From positions 68,987,623 to 69,051,622 of the forward strand of contig NC_081861.1 of assembly GCF_963259705.1 (NCBI RefSeq): a DNA stretch of 64,000 nt. Direction: 5' to 3'. The translations under genes were made by a program, and so were the position numbers. Positions 55,160 to 64,000 of this stretch are shown piece by piece; position 1 is the first letter of the stretch, and every line of letters begins with the position of its first letter. The stretch is from Myotis daubentonii. Taxonomy: Eukaryota > Chordata > Mammalia > Chiroptera > Vespertilionidae. Under the pieces are notes generated by a model. The model saw nothing but the letters and a program-made list of their open reading frames with translations, did no database searches and was not told where the DNA came from.

Positions 55160-58100
55160 ACAATTCTTAGCTATTGTAAATTGTGCTGCTATGAATATAG
55201 GGATGCATATATCCTTTCTGATTGGTGTTTTGGCTTTCTTGGGATATAGTCCTAGAAGTGGGATTACTGGGTCAAATGGAAGTTTCATTTTTAACTTTTT
55301 GAGGAAATTCCATACTGTTCTCCACAGTGGCTGTCCCAGTCTGCATTACCACCAGCAGTGCAGGAGGGTTCCTTTTTACTCCTCATTCTCGACAGCACTT
55401 GTCATTTGTTGATTTGTTGATGATAGCCATTCTGACAGGTCTGAGATGGTATCTCATTGTTGTTTTGATTTGCATCTCTTGGATGATTAGTGACTTTGAG
55501 CATGTTTTCATATGTCTCTGGGTTTTCTATATGAAAAGTGTCTATTTAGATCCTTTGCCCATTTTTTGATTAGGTAATTTATCTTCCTTTGTTAAGTTGT
55601 ATGAGTTCTCTGTAAATTATGGAGATTAAACCCTTATTAGAAATATCATTGGCAAATATGTTCTCCCATGCAGTGGGCTTCCTTGTTGTTTTGTTGATGG
55701 TTTCTTTTGCTGTGCAAAAGCCTTTTATTTTGATGTAGTCCCAATTGTTGTTTCATATTTTTGCACTTATCTGACCAAATTTCCCAGCACCGCTTATTGA
55801 AGAGACTGTCTTGACTCCATTGTATGCTCTTCCCTCCTTTGACAAATATTAATTGAGCATAATGGCTTGGGTTGATTTCTGGGTTCTCTGTCATGTTCCA
55901 TTGGTCTATATATCTGTTCTTGTGCTAGTACCATGCAGTTTTGAGAACCGTGGCTTGGTAATATAGTTTGATATCTGGTGTTGTGATTCCTCCAACTTTG
56001 TTCTTTCTCTAGATTTCTGTGGCTATTCAGTGTCTTTTTTATTCCAGATGAATTTTTGAAGAGTTTTTTCTAATTCTTTGAAATATGCAGTTAGTATTTT
56101 AATAGGAATTGCATTGAATCTGTAGATTGCTTTAGGTAATATGGACATTTTAATGATATTGAGTCTACCAATCCACGAACATGGTATGTTCTTCCATTTG
56201 TTTATGTATTCCTCTATATCTTTTGTCAATGTTCTATAGTATTCTGAGTACAGGTCTTTTATGTCCTTAGTTAAGTTTATTCTTAGCTATTTTTATTTAT
56301 TTTTTTTTTTTGGTGCGATGGTAAATGGAATTTTTTTTTTCATTTCTGTTTCTGTGAGTTCATTATTAGTGTATAAAAAGGCCATACATTTCTGGGTGTT
56401 AATTTTGTATCCTGCTACATTGCCAAATTCATTTATTAGGTCTAGAAGTTTTTTGATGGAGCCTTTGGGGTTTTCTTTTTATAGTATCTGGTCATCTGTG
56501 AATAAGGACAATTTTACTTCTTTTTTCAATTTGGATGCTTTTTATTTCTTCATCTTGTCTGATTGCTATGGCTAGCACTTCCAGTACCATATTGAACTGG
56601 AGTGGTGAAAGTGGGCATCCCTGTTTTGTTCCCATTCTTAGGGGAAATGAGTTTAGTTTTTGCCCATTGAGTATGATGTTGGCTATAGGTTTGTTATATA
56701 AGTCTTCTATTATGTTGAGGTATGATCTTTCTATTCCCTCTTTGCTGAGAGCTTTTATCAATAAAGGGCGTTGGATTATGTCAAATGCTTTTTCTGCATC
56801 GATTGATATGATTATGTGATTTTTGTCTCTCTGTTTATGTGATGTATCATATTTATTGATTTGCGGATATTGTACCATCCTTGCATTCCTCGAATAAATC
56901 CCATTTGGTCATGGTGTATGATCTTTCTAATGCAATGCTGAATCCAATTTCATAAAATTTTGTTGATTATTTTAGCATCTATGTTCATCAAGGATATTGG
57001 CCTGTAGTTCTCTTTTGTGGTGTCTTTATCTGGTTTTGGAATTAGGGTAATGCTAGCTTCATAGAAAGAGCTTGGATGTGTGCATTCCTCTTGAATTTTT
57101 GGAATAGTCTGAGGTGCATATGTTTTAGTTCTTTTTTGAATGCTTGGTAAAACTCCCCTGTAAAGCTGTCCAGGCCAGGGCTTTTGTTTGCTGAAAGAAT
57201 TTTTATCGCTACTTCGATTTCTTCGGTAGTTATCACCCTATTCAGGTTTTTTAATTCTTCTTGCTTGAGTCTTAGAAACATGTATTTTTCCAAGAATATG
57301 TCCTTTCATCTAGGTTGTCCGTTTTTTGGAATAGAGTTGTTCATAGTATTTTTTCATAATCATTTGTATTTCTGTGCGATCGGTTGTTACTTCACTTCTT
57401 TCATTTCTGATTTTGTTTATTTGGGTCCTCTCTCTCCTCTCCTTGGTGAACCTGGCTAGAGAGGTTCATCAATTTTGTATATTCTTTCAAAAAAAACAGT
57501 TCTTGTTTTTGTTGATCTTTTGTATTGTTATTTTGGACTCTATGTAGTTTATGTACACTCTGATCTTTATTTTTTCCTTTCTTCTGCTTACACTGGGCTT
57601 CTCTTGTTGCTCTTTCTAAGTCTTTGAGTTTTAGGATTAGATAATTTATTACCATCATTTCTTTTTTTTTTTTTTTTGCAGTAGGCTTGTAGAGCTATGA
57701 ACTACCCTCCCAAGACTGCTTTCACTGTGTCCCATAGATTTTGGATTGTTGTGTTTTCATTGTCATTTGTTGCCATGGTGCTTTTTATTTCTTCTTTTAT
57801 GTCTTTGGTAATGCAATCATTGTTTAATAACATGCTATTTAGCCTCCAGTTGTTTTATTTTTTAATTTTTTATTGTATTTTTATTTCTAGTTGTATGCCA
57901 TTGTGATCTGAGAAGAAGCTTGATATGATTTCTATCTTCTTGAATTTGAAGAGACTTTTCATGCGCCCCAATATGTGGTCTATCTTTAAAAATGACTCAT
58001 GTGCACTTGAGAAGAATATATATTCTGTGGCTTTGGGGTGGAATGTTCTGAAGATGTCAATTAATTCCATGTGATCTAGTGAGTCATTTAGCATTGATGT

Positions 58101-58590
58101 TTCTTTCCTGATTTTTTGTTTAGAGAATTTTTCCAGTGGTGTTAGTGGGGTATTAAAGTCCCCTACTATGAATGTATGGCTGTCAATCTCTCTGATGATA
58201 TCCACAAAAAGTGTTTTTATGTATTCGTTTACTCCTTTATTGGGTACATATATGTTTACCAGAGTTATAACTTCTTGTCGAATTGCTCTCTGTATTATTA
58301 TGAAGTGGCCTTCCTTATCTCTTGTTATGGCCTTCACTTTGAGGTCTAATTTGACGGATATGGGATATTGCTACCCCAGCTTTTTTTTTTTTTCTATTAG
58401 CCTGAATAACCTTTTTCCATCCCTTCATCATAAGTCTGTGTGAGTCCTTTGTTCTGAGGTGGGCTTTCTGTAGCCAGGAGATATATGGGTCATGTTTTCT
58501 TATCCACTCAGCTACCCTGTGTCTTTTGATTGGGACATTTAATCCAATTACATTTAAAGTTATTATTGATAGGTACTTGTTTGTCACCAT
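55160..58590 (-). pseudogene. ORF2: L1 ORF2, broken
   Basis: The ATG at 58590 begins MVTNKYLSIITLNVIGLNVP. The endonuclease continues in 58337-57870 ([28 protein letters not shown]). Linker and reverse transcriptase pieces are at 57658-57401, 57293-57042 ([17 protein letters not shown]) and 56878-56492 ([35 protein letters not shown]). The C-terminal part includes a CAA Gln codon at the site where other copies carry TGA (near 55480). A deletion near 55760 and several frameshifts prevent expression. Confidence 0.9.
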
Positions 58591-58639
58591 TTTTATTCTT
58601 TATGCTTGTTTTCCTTCTTCCCTTCTTATTTCTTCTTTT

Positions 58640-59562
58640 TAAAGCAGACCCTTTAGCATTTCTTTCATTGCTGGTTTGGTGATAATAAACTCCCTTAGTC
58701 CTTTTCTGTCTGTGAAACTCCTGATTTCACCCTCAATTTTGATTGATAGCCTTGCTGAGTACAGCATTCTTGGATTCAGACCCTTGCTTTGCATATCCTT
58801 GTAAATTTCATTCCATTTCCTTCTGGCCTAATATGTTAATGTTGAGCAATCAGTTGATAGTGTGATGGGACATCCTTTGTAGATAACTTTCTTTCCCTTT
58901 CTGGCAGCCTTTAAGATTCTTAATTTCTCATTCGCGTTTGCCAATTTAATTATAATGTGTTTTGGTTTTGATCTTTTGGGGTTCATCTTGTTTGGGACTC
59001 TGTGAGCTTCTTTGACTTGTGTAAGTTTTTTCTTCTCTATAGATAAGTTTTCTGTCATTATTTCTTCAAACAGGTTTTCTATTCCTTGCTCAGATCCCTC
59101 TCCTTCTGGCACCCTTATTATATGGATGTTGTTTTATTTCGTGTTGTCCCAAAGTTCCCTTAGGCTCTCCTACTGTTTTTTAAGTTTTTATTTTTCTAGA
59201 TGCTTCTCTGCTTGGGTATTTTTTCCTACCTTGTCTTCTAGCTCACTGATGTGGTCCTCTGCTTCTAGTCTACCATTGATGCTTTCTATTTAGCTCTTTA
59301 TTGCAGCAATATCATTTTTCATTTATTCTTGGTTCTTCTTAATTTCCTCTTGGTTCTTACACATATTTTTGAATTTGTGTTCCATGCTTTTCAGTGACCT
59401 TATGACCATTGCTCTGAATTCTTTCTCTGTTATATTGCTCGCCTCTATTTCATTTACTTCCTTTTCTGGCGATTCCTCCTTTTCTTTAATATGCCAGCTC
59501 TCTGTCTCTCCATGATCACTGCTCTCAGAATTCCTGGTTATGTGGCCCTCTCTCTCCTGCAT
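58640..59562 (-). pseudogene. ORF1: L1 ORF1, broken
   Basis: The ATG at 59562 begins MQEREGHITRNSESSDHGET. The N-terminal region and coiled coil (EKEVNEIEASNITEKEFRAM; VIRSLKSMEHKFKNMCKNQE) run to 59323 before a stop. The RRM and C-terminal domain are at 59112-58828 (QGIENLFEEIMTENL; KHIIIKLANANEKLRILKAA). The final portion to about 58640 is degraded. Domain order equals that of the copy at 5741-6627. Confidence 0.88.
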
Positions 59563-61812
59563 TGACTTAAAGGCACAAAATACATCACAACAAGACACAA
59601 TGCAGAGGGCACCAAACACAAATGTTTTCACAATACTTATACCCCCAATAAAAGTGAACACCAGAGAAAAGAGAATTAAGGAATAGAGAAGAGTGCAAAA
59701 ATGATATCAAGAAAAGGAAAAAAATCTAAGAGAGAAAGAAAGAGAAGAAAAAAGAAGAGGAAAAAAGAAGGGGAACTAAAGTAGAAAACTTCAATAAAAC
59801 AACAACTAATCCAAAACAAAATGAAAACAATGAACACCCAGAGATGAATGCAAACTACAAACAACAAATAATCCAAGAAATGCAAACAAGAAACCTCTAA
59901 ACAAAAAAACACCTAGATGAATATGAGGAAGCAGCATTTATTTCCAGAAAGTAAGGTCAAGGAATTGAATGAATGGAGAAATAGCCAAAATTCAGTATAG
60001 AGGAGGTAGAAAGAGAATAAGTGTATAAGAAGAAAAGCAAAAACCAAAAAAGAAAAAAATATATTCAATAATATATACATATAAAATTATATATATATTG
60101 GAAAAGGAGAATAGAGAGTAGATAGGCCTGAGTTTGTGATTGGAATTAGTTGAGCTATTAGTAGAAGAAAAGAACAAGTGAGAAGAGGAAAAACAGAAGC
60201 AAAAAACAAAACAAAATAAAAAATTAAGCCATAATCAAACAAACAACACAAGACAGAAAGAAAGAAAAAGGCTAAAAAAAGAATTTGGATAGTGAAGAAA
60301 GAGAAGAGAGAAGTATGTATATGCTTGGAGCAGGGGAGAGAAAATTAGATATATGAGTAAGATCAATTTTAAACATGGAGTAAAAAGAAAGTGTAGAGAA
60401 AAACTAAAGCAGGTACAGGGTGAGAGAAACAGGACAAAAAAGGGGGAAAGTGAGGTAGAAATTGTTGGCATAAAGTAAAAATTGAGATAGAGTAAAATAA
60501 TGCTAAAGAGAAAATAAAATAGAATGTATAACACTAATCCCAAAATAAAATAAAGAAAAAATAACATAAAATAAAACTTTATAAAAAGGGTGAAATAATA
60601 GTATTAACACTAATAATTAAAAATAAAAATATAATAAAAAAACAAGGTAAAATCAAGTGAGAGGAAAAAAATAGTTTCTTAAGTAAAAGATAAAAAATAA
60701 AAATGTGAAGTAGTGAAGGTTGTTCACTTCCTTCCCTCTTCTGCTTGATACATGTGTTTCCTTTCAGGTAGTCAGCCCAGTATTGAAGTTCCCTGTGAAC
60801 CACTCCTCCTCTGTGTCATAAGCCACAACATTGTTTTTAAGTTGGCAGGAACTCTCTGCTCTCTTTGGTTCTCAGCGTGCCTTTGGTTGTATTTACACGA
60901 GTCAATTTATGATACAGCCCCTGGGTGGCAGTGTTTCTGTCTTAATATCTGGGACTAAAAGGTCTTTCTACCCTGGCTCTGTGCAGCCAGTACAGAACTT
61001 TAGGCTGCCTTTCTGGGCCCAGCCCAACTCTGGGTTAATATCTAGAATCCCCTTCTGCCAGCAGCCCTGTGGACCCCCCTTCCACATTCGAGAGCTACAC
61101 TGACCCAAATGGCCTTGGATTTTTTTTTTGGGGGGGGGGGCGGGCAGTCTTCCTCTGAGGCTCTAGTTTCCAGCGTGTGCATTTCTCCCTCCAGCCCGGA
61201 TCCCAAATCTCACCTTTCTCTATGCAATATCTGACCTTTCCCTGTGGATTACCAGCTGTGTTTAATTCGCCAGTTTCAGGAGGATGCTCTTTGATTTAGC
61301 TGTTCCTTCTGCTCTGTGAGAAAGTGCAAGGCTCATCTGCAAATTTGTGCCGCTGTGTCTCCCCCTAAGCAGACCTCCCAGGTGCTCGTGGTTGGGGAGG
61401 TTGGAGTTCCAACATTTGTGGATTTGCGGCTGAGGTAACTGGTCCCTGAGCGTTGTGGTTGTAAGATCCTGGGAAGTATCAGAGATCTCCCTGGTTGAAG
61501 GTACAGCTGGGGTTCTGATCACAGTCAGTCCCCCATTCACAGCCATCTCCTCTTCAAGATGGTGTGGCCTCTGTGGCAGAGCCAGCCACTCTAGGAGAGA
61601 TTTTAGCCACAGTAGAGGCTGCCTGGTGGGGCGGGGGGGGGGGGGAACGCGGTCTTCCAGTCCCCAACTGTCCCTTGGAATATAGCTGTCGCTCACTCAC
61701 AAATATTGACTTTTCCTGCACGTCCACGCACTCTCATTTTGTTCTCTCACTCTCACACTCTCTTGCAGCTTGCAGTCCCATTGGCAGCCATCTTGGATGC
61801 CCTGGAGACTTC
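59563..61812 (-). promoter_or_regulatory. L1 5'UTR (internal promoter region), second copy
   Basis: Its transcription-start side (about 61812-60800) is GC-rich and contains AAGATGGC near the end (YY1-type). The inner part (60720-59590) is A-rich on +, hence T-rich on the sense strand. Sense-strand phrases such as GATTTTACCTTGTTTTTTTA and TTAAGAAACTATTTTTTTCC parallel 4610-4660 of the other copy. A 10-bp G run at 61132-61141 and another at 61632-61646 (on +) sit in this region. Confidence 0.85.
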
Positions 61813-63180
61813 TTTTTCAGGAGATTTTTAACAATGAATTCAAGTCCTTTAATGTTTATAGGTCTGCCCAGATGCCTTATTTGATTGTAGTTGAATTTGG
61901 TTGGCTTTTAATTTTTAAGGAATTGTACTATTTTTACTAAAGATGTATGTAGTATTATCTTACATTTCATTTAATACTTGCAGTATCTCCAGTAATATTC
62001 TCTGTTTCATTCTCAGTATGAGTGATTTGTTCTCTCTATTTTTTAGAGGCTTCTCAATTTTGTTGATATTTTTGGAAAATAGTCTTTTGGATATTTTTGT
62101 TTTGTTTTGTTTTCCTATTTTAAATTTCACTGATCATTATTCTTGTCTTTATTACTTTCTTCCTTCTTCTTGCTTTTGGTGTATTTTGCCTTTTTGTTTC
62201 TAGGGTTTTTTAAAATATTTTTATTGTTTATTGATTTCAGACAGGAAGGGAGAGGGAGAGAGAGAGAGAAACATCAATGATGAGAGAGAATCATTGATTG
62301 GCTGCCTCCTGCATACCCCACACTGGGGATAGAGCCTGCAACCCGGGCATATCCCCTGACCAGGAATCGAACCCGTGACCTCCAGGTTCATAGTTTGATG
62401 GTCAACCACTGAGCCACGCCGGCCAGGCTTGTGTCTACTTTTTAAAGGTAGGTATTTAGCTGATTAATTTGAGCCCTTCTTTTCTCAGATAAGCATTAAA
62501 TGGTATAGTTTCTTTCTCAATACTCTTTTCTCTATAACCTATATGTTTTAATATGTTGTATTTTAATGTTCACTCAGTTCTTTGTGTTTATAAAATTTCC
62601 TTTCAGACGACTGAGACCCTGGAATATTTAGAAGCATGGTATTTGTTTACTGATTTTCTTCTTTTTTTCCATTATTGGTTTCTAGTTGATTCTGTTATGA
62701 TCAGAGAATATATTTTTATATACTCAATTATTTTTCAATATGTTGAAGTTTGTTTTATAACCCAAGGTATCATCTATCTTGGCAAATGTTCCATGGGTAC
62801 TTAATAAAAATGTGAATTCCATTGTTCTTGATGGGGGAGGTGTTCTATAATATCAATTAGATGATGTTGCTTAATGGAATTATTTAGATATTTTGCATAT
62901 TTGTTTATTTTCTGTATAGTATCTATATAATTTAGTAAGGGAGAGATATTGCAGTCCTCAATAATTGTGCATTTATCTGTTCATGTGTTTGCTTTATCTA
63001 TTTTGAGGCTTTGTTCTTTGGTGCATACATATATCAGATCACCAAAATTTCCTAGTATATTGAACTTTTTATCATTATGTGATGTCACTCCTTGTCTCTA
63101 GTTTTTTGGTGTTGTTGTTGTTCTAGATCAGCAATTAGTATCATATTAATTTGATACTAATATAGGAACTCTTTCATTTT
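61813..63180 (-). mobile_element. Ancient LINE-1, right part, carrying a SINE
   Basis: Inverted old L1 ORF2 sequence (CTCAATTTTGTTGATATTTT; TTTGTTTACTGATTTTCTTC; ATGTTCCATGGGTAC-like CAAATGTTCCATGGGTACTT) continuing from the piece at 54430-54689. It contains the SINE at 62213-62430 and ends near the Helitron at 63192. No open frame survives. Confidence 0.78.
62213..62430 (-). mobile_element. VES-type tRNA-derived SINE
   Basis: On the - strand: CCTGGCCGGCGTGGCTCAGT head, B box GGTTCGATTCC, body with AATCAATGATTCTCTCTCAT, CT-rich stretch and A-rich tail. It is close to the copy at 22917-23130, so both are from one subfamily. Confidence 0.95.
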
Positions 63181-63191
63181 TTATTTCTTTA

Positions 63192-64000
63192 CTAGAGGCC
63201 CGGTGCATGAAAATTTGTGCACTGGACAGGGGGTGTTCCCTCAGCCCAGCCTGCCCCATCTCACAGTCCAGGAGCTCTCAGGGGATGTCCTATTGATGGC
63301 TTAGGCCCGCTCCCCCCCGGAGGTCAGCTATAGTCTGACCTCCCTCTGTGGGAGGCAACCAGGCGATCATGGGAAGGTGCCACCCACATCACCCCACTGC
63401 TGCTGCCACTGCCAGCTGCTGTGGCTGCCAGCCCTTGGCCCTTGCTTCTTAGTGCTTGCCCAGGGTGATCTGGGGCCAGGCTGGCTATGGGAGGGGCTGT
63501 GGGAGGTTGAGGCACAGCAGGTCGCACCCTGTCCAGCCTCTGCAGAGGTGTGGCACCCTCCAGGATCAGACCTGCACTGCTGCCTCTGTGGCTGCCTCTG
63601 CGGAAGGGGTAGCACTGGGACCAGGAACACGCCCACGATGTGGCCTCTCCTGTGGTGGTGCTGCCACCTCCTCCACTCCTGCTCCTGCAACATTTCCAGG
63701 GTGTCTACTGTGGTGTCACCAACCAAGGACAGCTCACTGGGCAATGCACTCCTGTGAGGGTATTTAGCTATGGTAGCATTGCATGTTTGGGGTTCCCCAA
63801 GTCCCCGATCTATGGAGTTGGCCATAGTGACTGGGAGTCCTGGGTGGGGAGAGCCAATCTGGGAGGAGACATGGTGTGGTGAAGTCTGGGACATATCCGT
63901 GGTGATGGGCTGGAATGTGGAGGCTGGAGACTGGACAGGGGCCAGAGATCTCACCTGGATACTGAGGGATGTGATCATCTGCTGGCCAGAGAGTTGAGGC
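63192..64000 (-). mobile_element. Long Helitron (HeliBat type), 5' end outside the window
   Basis: The 3' end is clear on the - strand: CTAG at 63195-63192, preceded by the hairpin GTGCACAAATTTTCATGCAC (63222-63203). The element runs at least 809 bp and its TC end is not reached. The interior from about 63360 is GC-rich and not seen in any other Helitron here, with long frames open on both strands (- 63978-63367, 203 residues; + 63377-63757). I recognise no protein family in them. A short palindrome GGAGGTCAG/CTGACCTCC lies at 63319-63343. The interior may be captured host DNA. Confidence 0.85.

Larger units (their letters stand above)
54690..61812 (-). mobile_element. Near full-length LINE-1 nested in an ancient L1
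   Basis: On the - strand it starts near 61812 (GGCATCCAAGATGGCTGCC at 61804-61786), followed by a 2.2-kb 5'UTR, ORF1 from 59562, ORF2 from 58590, a 3'UTR with C-rich + strand tract at 54890-54910, and a T-rich + strand tail at 54690-54708. The arrangement and 5'UTR sequence match the L1 at 3694-10780, which fixes the anatomy of this L1 family. About 250 bp of ORF2 is deleted near 55760. Both ORFs contain several breaks. Confidence 0.93.

Noticed and set aside
59560..60720. An unusual A-rich region as a satellite or matrix-attachment region
   Set aside because: It corresponds to the T-rich section of the L1 5'UTR on the sense strand, with a homologous copy at 4565-5400.
63367..63978. A 203-residue open frame on the - strand as a host gene
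   Set aside because: It lies wholly inside a Helitron, shows no recognisable domain or splice context, and the opposite strand is equally open because of GC content.

Overview
This is mammalian nuclear DNA, almost certainly from a vespertilionid bat. Two signatures point there. First, at least twelve rolling-circle transposon ends of the HeliBat type are present: a 5' TC, a 3' GTGCAC hairpin about 10 nt before a terminal CTAG, and insertion between A and T. Among mammals these are known mainly from Vespertilionidae. Second, there are five tRNA-derived SINEs of the VES type. I find no intact host protein-coding gene, no functional tRNA or rRNA gene, no CRISPR and no bacterial or plasmid feature. 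Nearly every open reading frame belongs to broken LINE-1 (L1) or half-L1 (HAL1) retrotransposons.

Layout. 1-14270 holds three L1s head to tail on the + strand; the middle one (about 3694-10780) is near full length, with a 2-kb 5'UTR, ORF1, ORF2 and 3'UTR. 14484-17765 holds old L1 tails, one split by a Helitron. 19001-21500 is a HAL1 insertion with a duplicated ORF1 segment at its 5' end, framed by a 14-bp target-site duplication (TSD). 23788-26113 is a head-to-tail array of four Helitrons with a SINE inside one. 27362-29679 is a full-length HAL1 on the - strand with a 16-bp TSD, and 30190-32200 is an older HAL1 split by a Helitron. 32661-35239 is the longest low-repeat stretch and contains a MIR. 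35240-40440 is a - strand L1 carrying a SINE and a composite Helitron. 40905-44620 is an ancient - strand L1 interrupted by a solo LTR. 44637-49168 holds two broken - strand L1s. 49172-52130 holds old + strand L1 pieces, a GC-rich tandem repeat, a 16-bp inverted repeat and an LTR-like block. 52209-54429 holds three Helitrons. About 54690-61812 is a near full-length - strand L1 nested inside an ancient L1, and 63192-64000 is a long Helitron leaving the window.

How it works together. The window is a record of successive colonisation: ancient L1, L2-like and MIR remnants, then bat L1 and HAL1, then SINEs, Helitrons and an endogenous-retrovirus LTR. HAL1 has ORF1 but no ORF2, so its copies were presumably mobilised by L1 ORF2 protein, as were the SINEs. 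The strongest observations are the HAL1 chimera that looks like an RNA template jump, the tandem and composite Helitrons, and inverted repeats inside three Helitrons that contain CTCF-like core motifs on both arms.
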